From assembly GCF_000004825.1 (NCBI RefSeq), contig NW_008805077.1:124001-188000 (forward strand): a DNA stretch of 64,000 nt, read 5' to 3'. This document shows positions 37,585-48,241 of this stretch, in pieces. This stretch comes from Heterostelium album PN500 (Eukaryota; Evosea; Eumycetozoa; Acytosteliales; Acytosteliaceae). The notes beneath the pieces were generated by a model that saw only the letters and a list, made by a program, of their open reading frames with translations, was not told where the DNA came from and ran no database searches. A program made the translations under genes and the position numbers. Position 1 is the first letter of the stretch; each line of letters opens with the position of its first letter.

Positions 37585-39216
37585 GATAATATTATTACCA
37601 AAATGTTCTATATATCAAAGCTATGAATATTATAAGGATATAAACGTTAAATAAAGTCAATTATTATTTGACAATTTGGTTATTGAATTATTATCGTTTG
37701 GTTATTTATTGAATTATTATTTCTATTTTAAATAAAACAACAAAAACAAAAACTAAAAACAGATTGAACAAAAAAATGATGAAAATAATGCTATGGTTTA
37801 AGTGGTTTAGTGTTTAAAAACAATCAGATCTTTACGAAACAAAAAAAATAAAAACAAAAATAAAAAAAATGCAGGTCTTAAAATTTTTTCAATGAAATGG
37901 GTGACCTATCTTTTTGAAAAATGGATTATTATTGATCTACTTTTACAATAAAAAACGATAAATTATTTTATTTTTTGGTTAACACATGTGTGATCGATCA
38001 ATCACAAAACAGCGCATTGTTAATAATAATATTTCACTTACCAAAAATTAAAGATATTAAAAGATATATAGTTAGTTATATAAGTTGTTGTTGTTGTTGA
38101 TTATTGATTTATAAATCTTTTTATGTTTTTTTTTTTTGTATGATTGAGAAATGGATAATTAAACAATCAAGCAATCATTAACTTACTTTGTTATTAATGA
38201 AATGCAATACCAATACCAATACATTGCAAAATCCCAATAAAGTAGTAAAAGAAAGGAAGAAAGAATAGTCTGGAAATTAATTTGGAATAATTAGACAGTT
38301 AATAGTCACCCCCTACAATAACAATTACAACGTAGAAATAGTAGCTTCAAACACAACGACAATCAAATAATTATTTACAATTGTTAATTATTTCTATGTT
38401 GTTTTTATTTAGTACATTTATTATCACACATACACACACTCTCACACACACACCATTAATATAATATAAAATTAGACACTAATATTAGAATATTCATATG
38501 ATCAACTAACTACCTAACCCATTTGCAAATTTCTTGGACAACGATGACAAAGTAATAACAAATAATATTACAAAAATAACTACTACTATTACTACTACTA
38601 ATACAATGATATCATCTGTTTAATCAAAAACAATGAGAATTCTATTCTATTTTGTGTTTCATAAATTTGGCGGGTTCTGTTCAGATCAAAACAATTCAAA
38701 TCAATGAATCATCAATCAATTTAATGTTGATAACTAACAATAACAATAACAACAATAATAACAATAATAACAATACAACATCATCTTACTGATAGATATG
38801 TAATGAGTAACCTTCATTTGATCAAAAATGACTTCATTTTTATTAGATGAGGTCTGGGATTCGTGACCAATAAATAAATTAAAAAAAATACAATTTTTTT
38901 TTTTTTTTAATTTTTAATTTTTTTTTTTGAATCTTTTTTAAGAGTTTGAATTGAATTGCAATCAACAACAGCTAATTATTATTAATTTTAAATATTTTTA
39001 TTATTATTATTGTCAAACAATACATATGTTTAAATAATTAAGTTTGTTATACTCATAAATTTTTGTTGTATTATAATTGTTTTTATGTAAAGAAAGAAAG
39101 AAAGAAAGAGAAAAATTAAATAAAATAAAATAAAATAAAACAATAAACAAAAAGATAAATAAATAGATTAATTAGATTAGCAAAAGAATAAAAGAAGAAG
39201 AAGAAGAAAAATAAAA
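37585..39216. other. Divergent intergenic region between cortexillin and VAP genes
   Basis: No gene seen. It contains long A and T runs, a GATCGATC-containing patch (about 37993), a CA repeat (about 38425-38450), polyAAT/AAC tracts (38740-38780) and, before the VAP start, GAAA and AAATA short tandem repeats (39098-39140). Both promoters must lie here. Confidence 0.5.
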
Positions 39217-40758
39217 ATGTCATCTTCAAATCTCCTACAATCACAATCACATTCATCTCCATCGTTGTTGTCACCATCTTCCGCGGCAACAAGCACAACC
39301 AAGTCGTCGTCGTCGTCTTCTTCTTCATCTTCACTATTGAAGATAAGACCAAGAGAAGTTGTATTTCATCGTATGTATAAAACAATAATAAGATAGATAA
39401 ATACATAAGTAAAGATATTGAACTAACTAACGAATGAATGAATGAATAAACAGCACCATTCCAAGGATTCATTTCCAATCAATTAAAGTTATACAATCAA
39501 AGTGAACATATTCTAGCTTATAAGGTCAAGACTACTGCACCCATTAGATATTGTGTCAGACCAAACACTGGTATCATCCCACCTGGTGAATCAATCGATG
39601 TTCAAAGTAATATATAATCAACATAGATAACATTTAATAATATTTACTAATACAACACTTTATAACAATTCTACAGTTCTTTTAAATTGTACTAAAGATG
39701 TTCCATCCATTTCAATGAAGACAAAGGATAAGTTCCAAATTCAAAGTACAATCGTTAGTGAATTAAATACCGATCCAAAGTTAATCGTATGTGTATAATA
39801 ACAATAATATACATGTAGTTTAGAGATAATATAATAGTTTAGAGTTTATTAACAATTTTGTTTTTAATACATGTTTAATAGTGGAGTACAACACCTGTCA
39901 ATCAAATAATGAAACAAAGATTAAAGGCAGTATTTACATTACCAAATCATAGTGATAATGATAGTCATCACCAAAATCAACAACAACAACAACAACAAAC
40001 ACAACAAACACAACAGCATTTACATGCTAATGACATGTCTTCAGTGGTCGGTGATAATCACAATATTGACTCTGACTCGGCTGATGAAGTTGTCTTTGAA
40101 TCGTTGATCAGTGATGTACCATCCGAAAACACTTCATCCTCAGTATACATGTCAACCATTGGATCATCATCGATATTCCCAACAGCTTCATCCAGTCAAC
40201 AACCAGCGACAGCTGCATTGACCACCACCTCAAATATAGCATCTACACAGTCATCGTCAAATGATGATAATAATAATATTAGTAAACCACATCCAGATTC
40301 ATCATCATCTACTTCTTCAATCGTAAAAAAACGTAATGTTATTGGATCATCTACTCCAGATTCCACCTCTTCTTCATCTTCAAAACCAAACCATTCTACC
40401 TCGACAACAACATCATCATCTACACCAACCGAACAATCTAAAGATCGTGATTATTTTGTAAATGAGAACATTCAATTGACAAATCAAATTAAACAAATGT
40501 TAAATGTATGTATATAATAACATAAAGCAAGATAACTATTAAAACAAACAAGGCAAACACACAAACTAACGTTACATTAAATATAAATATAATATATATT
40601 AGAAAATAGAGGTATTAGAAAACAGAGTAAAGAATAGCCAACCAACTGTCGAACTGAAACCTAGTTCCGTATCAAGTTTTTCCAATGTTAAATTATTAGT
40701 TGCAGCATTCATTATATCTGTAGTATCGTTCTTGGTTGGTAGAATGATAGCCGCTTAA
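39217..40758 (+). CDS. VAP: VAMP-associated protein, ER tail-anchored MSP-domain protein
   Basis: VAPs sit in the ER membrane and bind FFAT motifs of lipid-transfer proteins at membrane contact sites. Five exons, 39217-39370, 39454-39606, 39677-39786, 39882-40505 and 40603-40758, join in frame to 398 residues. A Ser-rich start is followed by the MSP domain (about 42-165), with PREVVFHRPFQGFISNQLKL and KVKTTAPIRYCVRPNTG. The latter is nearly the animal VAP signature, and KDKFQIQS stands at the FFAT-binding strand. A polyQ and Ser/Thr linker, a short coiled coil and a C-terminal membrane anchor (LLVAAFIISVVSFLVG) complete the VAP plan. The linker is much longer than in animals. Confidence 0.93.
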
Positions 40759-41241
40759 ATAAACAACAAATAATAATATTCTTTATTGCAAAACTAAATA
40801 TTGTGGAAATTGTACGCGCAACCAACCAACCAACCAAGATTTCCTCACGATCAACATCACATTATACAAATATATATCATTCATTTACTCAAAAACAAAA
40901 ACAATGATATATAAGCAAATCTAACAATATTTTTAAAATAAACTTTTGTTCAAACAAATCGACGATCGTCTTTTAAAATGTATTAAAAAAAATATTTTAA
41001 TTTATTCAATCAAGCAACAAGTATATATATATATATATGGTTCGCAAAAATTATCACTTTTAATTATATATTTTATTAAATATCATATCTCCATCATTCT
41101 CCAAAAGTGAAAATATAACTTAAAAATTAATACTGAGTTAGTTACCTGATCTTTTTTATACATTTTTTTATTGGTGAATACCGAGTCCAAATGATGGCCA
41201 TCTCAGCCGCTGAATTGCTCTATTAATAAAAAATAATTTAA
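40759..41241. other. Intergenic stretch
   Basis: No gene seen. A short (CCAA) repeat near 40821 and an AT repeat near 41022-41037 are the only patterns. Confidence 0.5.
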
Positions 41242-42299
41242 TTAAATTAACAAAATACGATCTAGATCTATTTTGAATCCTTTAAGATGTCCAATACAAT
41301 GAACTATTAATTGAGGACCATGATTAAGATTCTCAGGATTAGTTAGTAGGGGAATAGTTTTGTAGGAGACAGTTGGGAACCTAGGAAATGGTATCATATT
41401 CTCGAAATACTGTTGCCAATTCAATTTTTTTAACTTTTGTCCAAGTTTTTGGATCTCCAAATCAAATAAATTGACTATATGAAAATTTGCATTTGGTATT
41501 TCTTTTTGGAATTGTTGAATTTTGTTCTGTGTCTGAAGAATATCATTCTCATGCTCAATTTGTTGTTCTTGAACATGAGGATGGGTACCATTATTTAGTA
41601 TATTAGTTGGACACCATAGATAAATATTCTATCCTTGACCATCAAACAAGATACCAGATTCAACTCTATTGACATATTTTTAGAAACTGGTTATTCAAAG
41701 TGTTGATAGTTTTATTGGCATAGGACCGAGTTTGAACTACAAAATCTGGATAAGTCGGTGACTCATGATAATTCCTGACTCTCAAAGGAATCACGTCGAA
41801 TCTTTCCATTGACAAAAAAGAAACATCAGGTTTACTATTGAATTGTTAATATTGATAAGTTTTAAAAGAATGATTACTTACTAATGAAATATATTTCCAT
41901 CGATTTCTAATCGAAATTGTGCTTTTCCACTCATAACTACTCCCAGCTTTTCCACTCTATCCGAGTTTCCAAGTTGACCACCTAGTGAAGCACATAGATG
42001 ACTTGAAACAAAAGTTTTTTCTTTTATCAAAATAGTACTCGGATTCTCAGATTCCAGTAGTAGATCCCTCTGGTTATACTCTAGGAGGTATTCCAAAGCA
42101 TCACAATATTCATTTGAGAAATATTCAGTTAGAAGTATCGGAGAAATATTAATAGGTGTTCCATTCGGAATAATTAATTTATTTTTTTATATAGTTTAAT
42201 ATCTATATTATGGTTAATAGATATAAGTTGTTTGAATACTTCATCTGACAGTTGGTTAAATTCTTTTGGTATTAATATTTTTTCAAAACCTTCCTCCAT
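41242..42299 (-). pseudogene. Decayed paralog of the Uma2-domain gene at 53381-54479
   Basis: Co-linear with the intact gene: start MEEGFEKILIPKEFNQLSDE (ATG 42299), LIIPNGTPINISPILL, LFRLEIDGNIFH-like exon end, KPDVSFLSMERF, PDFVVQTRS, then a coiled region and the shared C-terminal block NWQQYFENMIPFPRF and GPQLIVHCIG. The intron position is preserved near 41880. At least three disruptions are visible: a frame change near 42180, another near 41680 and an in-frame stop near 41635. No functional product is expected. Confidence 0.75.
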
Positions 42300-42568
42300 T
42301 TTTGTTCTTATTTTAGATTGAGGAAAAGAAAAAAAATAAAATGAACTCACTTCTTAATGTTTCTTTTGTACTCTTTTTTTAAAAATAAAAAATTTGTGAT
42401 TATTAAAATCTTTTATTTTTAAGTTAATAAAAATTGAATATTAAATCTAAATTAGAAGAAATAATTGATATTCTGGTGAATTTTATCATAATCATGTACA
42501 ATAAATAAAACCTAGTACTATCTGTCTTTATTGATCTCGATTTTAAATTTTTTCTTTTATTTTTTATT

Positions 42569-44454
42569 CTATTCCTTTACTTCTCTTAAGATTTGTTCAA
42601 GTTTGGATTGATGAAATATTTTTGCAATTAATTTTGCTTTTGGCGCGCTTCCATTTTCAGAATAGATTAAATAGTAATTGTCATCCAACTTTCTAATGGT
42701 TTGTGTTTGATGTGAATTCAATATATAAATGATATTGGTGATTGGTTTGATAGAATTTATAATATTGATATTGATTCTAGATAGTTTCCTAAAGACAAGT
42801 GTATTGAGTGTAGATGGTATCAAATGTAAAACATTTTTGAGATTATTTTTACCGATATCCAGATATTCGATGGTGTTTGGTAGTTTAAATTTAGGAGTTG
42901 CCTCTATGAATTTTGGAAGACGCAGTTCTCTTAATGAACTTGGTCGATTGGTATCAGAATCGTCGACACCAAAATCAATTCCTTTCTCGTTTAAATCTGA
43001 TGATTCCATATATAAGTTGATTGATCGAATTCCAGATGGAAGAGATATCGAAGATTCTTGTGATCCAACAGTTACAGATAAACTATCTATCTTTATGTTT
43101 GACGGAATTTGAAGAATTCTGTCTTTTTCATAATCGAAAATTTCCAAGTGATATTGCAATGATTCTGGGAATAGCTCATCGAACTTAAAATGACAACCAG
43201 CAAGATAGATGTTTTTCAATGATGTTGGCATTGTTCCTTTCAATATGCTCTCTTTTCCATATAGTCGAAGATCCAGTGATTCAAGGGTTGGTGGGAGGTA
43301 GTTGACATTGAAAATAGTGATATCCTGTAGATTGTGTTTGGGAAAATTAATGAAAAGTGATTGAAGATTGGCAAGTGATGATATTGCTCGTAACCATGTA
43401 ATAGGAAAATAGGATTTCGATTCCACCCAAGTATTTTCTTCCCAAGTTAATTCGGAATATTGTAAATCTTCTTTGAGTTGAAATTGGTAACTGATCAGAG
43501 ATAAACTCTCTAGAGATGATGGTAGGACACCTGCTTGAATTTCATGTTGATAGTCGAATAGAGAAAATTTCCGCAAACCACCTGGAAGTACACCGGGTTG
43601 AATTTCATAATGACATCCTAGATATAGATTCTGCAAACCACTTGGAAGTATACCTGGTCGAATATCACATTGGGAGTTGGAAAGAGTAAGTTTGCGCAAA
43701 CCACTTGGAAGTACACCAGCTTGAATTTCAAACGCATAGTGTTCAATAGAGAGTTCGCGCAAACTCTCTGGAAGAACACCTGGTGGAATCTCTTGATCGA
43801 TTAGTTCAATTAAATCTAACACCTCTAATGAACCGGGAAGTGATCCTTTAACGAGTGGTTCATCGAAATCATAATCAAACTTGAGTGATTTGATTGACTT
43901 TGGTAATCCATATTTCAATGTATGGCAGTCGCCCAAAACTGTTACTGATTGTGATTCCGATATTAATCTATAGATATACTCCAAGTCATCGTCTGAAAAA
44001 TTATTTGGTGTAAAAAAGATATCTGAAACATTGCTGGGAATACTTTTGAGATTTCTAACATCATCTTTTATTTGTCGAATTATTAATATTAGTATACACT
44101 GAATATATTTAACAATTGAAAGTATTTACCATAGAAATAATCGTAATTTCGGTATTGGTACAATTTTTTATTTAAAACGAGTATACAATCATTCTTTGAT
44201 TGAATTGATTTCATAAATACATTATGATATGATGGCAAGTTGAAATGTTTATCACATTGTTTAATATCAGTGTTATGAAGTGCAAATAGGGTGATATGAT
44301 CGGTTTTGAATACTAAATATTTTTCTCTATCATTGTACCATCTCTTACAAACTAAACTGAAGCAAATGATATCAATGTTATCTTTTAAATAGGTAATTAT
44401 TTTATTTAATATTAAATGTGGTAGATTTACTATTTTATCTGTTTGATTATTCAT
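42569..44454 (-). CDS. F-box / FNIP-repeat protein 1
   Basis: Two exons, 44454-44130 and 44064-42569, join in frame (one base carried over) to 606 residues. The N terminus is an F-box-like motif (IVNLPHLILNKIITYLKDNI, then CFSLVCKRWYND). F-box proteins recruit substrates to SCF ubiquitin ligases through Skp1. Exon 2 holds roughly ten repeats of about 22 residues of the GVLPSxLxxLxL type (GVLPESLRELSIE, GVLPSGLRKLTLS), the FNIP variant of leucine-rich repeats that is greatly expanded in dictyostelids. The C terminus ends with a KLIAKIFHQSKLEQIL block shared with the gene at 59980-61698. Confidence 0.85.
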
Positions 44455-44656
44455 TTATATTTTTCATTACAACTTTCTGTTTTTAAAATTTGTAAAATGA
44501 TGAAAACTTTTTACAGAAATTTATTTGAAAAATGATGACCATTTTTTTGATTAAAAAAATAGAATAAATAAATAAAAACCAAGCTTAAACATTCATTACA
44601 TAATATTACGAAGAATAAATTATCCATCTTCATTCCTGAATGAATATGTTTTATTT

Positions 44657-46603
44657 TTATAACTTTACAATATATTGATAATTTTCCATGAATTCCACAC
44701 AGTCATTTTTATCCATTATAGTTTTAATTCTTGAGGTCAATGTGTTTTCGAAAAAAAAGTCACACACTTCAAAGTGTCCATTGCCATATGCATAAGAAAA
44801 GTGTGAAGAAGTCCATTTATCGTTTCTAACGTTGATGAAATATTTCACAATATCCAAACGGTTGAACATCGAAGCATAAAATATTGGCATATCGTTGTTG
44901 TAAACAACAGTTTCATTAAAAAAGTTACCCAACTCGTAGAAATCACGAATCAAATCGAAACAGTTTTTCCTTGTGGCGAGCTCCTTTATATAGGAAACAT
45001 GATGGATTCCTAATTTATAGTTTGGTGAATAATGTTTCTTTAGTAGTTTATAGAAGCATTGCGACATTTCTTTGCATGTTGTTATCGTTTCACTATTATA
45101 GATAAATCGTTCATCTTTATCTAGATCGGCATCGCCATGGTTATCATCATCAATGATGGTCGTCGCACTGAAAACATTCTCCATTAGATATTTAAACATC
45201 TCGATATTGTTGTTGGTGATAGAGTGAAGGACTGCTAGGAGTGAAGCACCTTCATTAATGTTTTCATTCAACCATCGGACCATTTCAAGATTGTTGTTTT
45301 CACATGCCAGGTCGATCGCTTCCGAGGTGAATCCTTCAGTTCTGTTCTCATGGAACCATTTCACCATTTCAAAGTTATTGGATCGAACTGCTTTATTCAT
45401 TGCCCTCTGAGTGAATAGATTTGGATGGACGCTATGTAGATATTTAATCGATTCAAACTCGCCAGAGAATACTGCATTTTCAATTGTATTTTCAGTGAAC
45501 GCAATTTTTGAATTCTCGTGTAGCCACTGTAGTTTTTCTAAACTATCGAAACCAGCATTTTCAATGGTTTCAGTCGTAAGGAACATTTCCGTTGAAAACC
45601 TTTCAGTTGCATTCATTTGAATCCAGTTCAATGTCTCCAATGAACATTCAAATAAATCTTCCATACCAGAATCAGAGAAACCTTCGGTTCTATTCGCGCG
45701 CAACCATTTAATTAACTCCAGACAATCGATTTTCAATGCGCTGTCCATCAGATCAGTTGAACTGATGAAATACTTAAAGTGTTGATGAACCCATTTGACA
45801 ATCTCGAGTGGATCGATTATTTTACTCAGATTCTTGGCAATTTCATTGAGGTCGATTGTTATTCTATTGAATTCGATTTGATCCGAGTGATTATCTAGCA
45901 AATAGTTGAGAAAGGTAATATTTCCATTTATACATGCAACTTGAATTAAACTCTGATAGTTGTTTATCTTTAAATCTGGCTGTTCCATCAACCATTTGAA
46001 AATATCAACCCTTCCTTTCTTTGCTGTCGATTCATATACACCTTTTATATACATTTCCTTTTCAACACTGTTTATTGCTTCAGCTGCTCTAACCTTTTCA
46101 TAAAGCCACTTGACAACTTGGAGATCTGAATTATCGCTGATTGGTGATATGGTGAATGCTTCGATATAATCACTGACTTGCCACTGAGTTGTAACCACAG
46201 TTGTTTGTAGATCCAAATACTGTAACATCTCCAACGATCCAGATAACGATGCTTGTCTCATCATGATTGTTGGCTTTACATAATCGCTTAGCTTTAGATT
46301 GAAATGCTCGGTTATCACTCTAAGTATATCGATTTTTGCATATCTGATTGCTGTCATGATCGACTGATAGTAGATGATTGAAAAACTATCCACCTCTTTT
46401 ACTCTTGTCTGTTGATATCTTTCAAGATATAATCTAAACTGATCGACATAGTTAAGCTTTATCAACAAAGTAAATCTCTTTTGAAGTTCTTCCCAACCAA
46501 AAGAATAAAAAGATTCTGATCGATTTATTTCATTCACTTTTTTACATATATTGATTGCTAATACTTTATTTTTAAATATCTTTATAAACAAATCTTTATT
46601 CAT
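44657..46603 (-). CDS. Ankyrin-like repeat protein
   Basis: A single exon of 648 residues. The N terminus (MNKDLFIKIFKNKVLAINIC) is a helical cap. After about residue 75 come some 12 degenerate ankyrin-like helix pairs of about 30 residues, with the pattern EMVKWFHENRTEGFTSEAID followed by LACENNNLEMVRWL. Such cap-plus-ankyrin genes are an expanded dictyostelid family of unknown function, presumably protein-binding. No F-box, kinase or membrane segment is seen. Confidence 0.8.
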   Translation of the reverse strand: MNKDLFIKIFKNKVLAINICKKVNEINRSESFYSFGWEELQKRFTLLIKLNYVDQFRLYLERYQQTRVKEVDSFSIIYYQSIMTAIRYAKIDILRVITEHFNLKLSDYVKPTIMMRQASLSGSLEMLQYLDLQTTVVTTQWQVSDYIEAFTISPISDNSDLQVVKWLYEKVRAAEAINSVEKEMYIKGVYESTAKKGRVDIFKWLMEQPDLKINNYQSLIQVACINGNITFLNYLLDNHSDQIEFNRITIDLNEIAKNLSKIIDPLEIVKWVHQHFKYFISSTDLMDSALKIDCLELIKWLRANRTEGFSDSGMEDLFECSLETLNWIQMNATERFSTEMFLTTETIENAGFDSLEKLQWLHENSKIAFTENTIENAVFSGEFESIKYLHSVHPNLFTQRAMNKAVRSNNFEMVKWFHENRTEGFTSEAIDLACENNNLEMVRWLNENINEGASLLAVLHSITNNNIEMFKYLMENVFSATTIIDDDNHGDADLDKDERFIYNSETITTCKEMSQCFYKLLKKHYSPNYKLGIHHVSYIKELATRKNCFDLIRDFYELGNFFNETVVYNNDMPIFYASMFNRLDIVKYFINVRNDKWTSSHFSYAYGNGHFEVCDFFFENTLTSRIKTIMDKNDCVEFMENYQYIVKL

Positions 46604-46809
46604 TTTTTATTTGTTGTGGGTTAACCATTAATCGGAATTAAAAGAGTAAAAGGGGGTAATTTTCATGGTGACTATTAGGTTGAGATTTTTTATGAGAAAG
46701 TTGACAGAATAATTTTTTATTATTTAATTGTTTTTTTTTTATACTTTGAATTTAAATCTTGATCATCTATTTTGTGTTGTAATCACCTTAACTACTAACT
46801 CGAGTCATA

Positions 46810-47957
46810 ATTTTCCAGTCATTGAGCCACATGATATCTAGAAAAACTAGATTCCCAATTTTGAGTGCTCTTCAACAGCTCTGTCAGTTTTGTGATTGAA
46901 TTGATGAATGCGAAACAATGATATTGTTATCGATACGATAGATTTCCCTATAGTATGAATTTTGATACGGCGAATAGATGGTCTGTGATTCAATACCATA
47001 TCGTACCTGATCAGTTATAACTTTTAATGTTCGAATTGAATCGGGAAGCAACGTTGGATTAAATTCGGAGCAGAGACCATTGCCAAGGCAAAGATATTCA
47101 ACTGAATCCGGTATTGAACTGGCATCGAAATAATGTAGGTACCGAGTCCAGAAACAATCTAAGAGTTTTCACTGAAGAAGGAATGACATCTTTAGTGATA
47201 TAGCAGCGGTGTCATTCCGATATCACTAAATACGGAGCTTTTTGCAAAAAGAGGTCTTTGATTTGATTGTGCAACTCATCCAGCAATGACTGCGGGACAG
47301 GGAACATCCTTTTCTTTTGTACTGGCGCATTCAAATCGATCTTCATGCCGACGATGGCGAGTTCATTTGCGAGACGACATCCTTGAAATCTCTTCAGCAT
47401 GTCGATGATGTCCTTACGAACACCATTAAGACCGTCCTCCGAAGCAGCGGTGACAAACTTGGCGAAGCGTGACTGGAACTAGCAGACCGGCTAATACTTA
47501 CGGCGGGTGGTTGCAGCAGTTGTTGTTGAGGTGAACTTTACGTTCCTTCTTCAGTGAAAACTCTTATATAGATGACGATGATAGCGATATCTTACTTAAT
47601 AATAATAGTAACCCTAACAACATGAATAATAATAATTTAAATGTTGACTATTCTAAATTTATATAGAATGATTCAAAATTTCACCAAAACATCACAGCAC
47701 GTGGTACTTTGTCGAAAGATTTATCAAAATCAATTTTTCGCTTGAGCTCCTTTAAAATAGATTGGTATGATCTCAATTGAACTCTTTTTTTGTTCTATCT
47801 CTTGTAAACAATAGATAACCATTTCTTTCTTCGAACCATCTTTTACAAACGAGTGTAAATTTAATTATTTCTACTGTATCATCGATATTTGAAATGATTT
47901 TCTTTAATAGTAAATGTGAAAGATTACAAAAAAATTATCTTTATTTGTTACCTCCAT
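46810..47957 (-). pseudogene. Broken F-box / FNIP gene interrupted by an inverted-repeat element
   Basis: Minus-strand pieces at about 47957-47690 encode an F-box fragment (NLSHLLLKKIISNIDDTVEI, then FTLVCKRWFEERNGYLLF). Pieces at about 47158-46810 encode FNIP-type and C-terminal sequence (SSIPDSVEYLCLGNG, LLPDSIRTLKVITD). Between them sit a terminal-inverted-repeat insert (47162-47564) and a short Asn-rich segment (about 47570-47668, open on the plus strand). Several frame changes and stops are present and most FNIP repeats are missing, so it is a truncated pseudogene of the neighbouring family. Confidence 0.7.
47162..47564. mobile_element. 403-bp element with 23-bp perfect terminal inverted repeats
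   Basis: Bases 47161-47183 and 47543-47565 are perfect inverted repeats of each other (start AAGAGTTTTCACTGAAG). Each end is bordered by TA (47160-47161 and 47565-47566), as expected for a Tc1/mariner-like insertion with TA duplication. G+C is much higher than the surroundings. The interior has an 84-codon minus-strand open frame (about 47464-47212) with FAKFVTAASEDGLNGVRKD and DMLKRFQGCRLANELAIVG that I do not recognise. No full transposase fits, so it would be a non-autonomous element. Confidence 0.7.
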
Positions 47958-48241
47958 TAGTGATATTTTAAAAACACACGATCTTTAATCTATTATTATA
48001 TAGAATAATATTTTTTTAAGAAATCAAAAAAAAAAAAGGTAGATATATCACATTTTAGTAACGTTTTTTTTGGTCAATTTACACAAATTCATTGAAATGC
48101 TTTGTTAAACTGAAAAAAATCTCTGTTTAATTGTGAATTGTGTCCAATCCAATAAAGTAGAACAACAAGATGTTTGTCTATTCCTAAAATAAAACAAGTT
48201 AACTAACTAGATTAATTGGATTTGTTTATTTATTAAGAAAT

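Noticed and set aside
39116-39478. 120-codon minus-strand ORF over VAP exon 1
   Set aside because: It spans the promoter repeats and the VAP first exon and intron in antisense; its ends are A/T low complexity.
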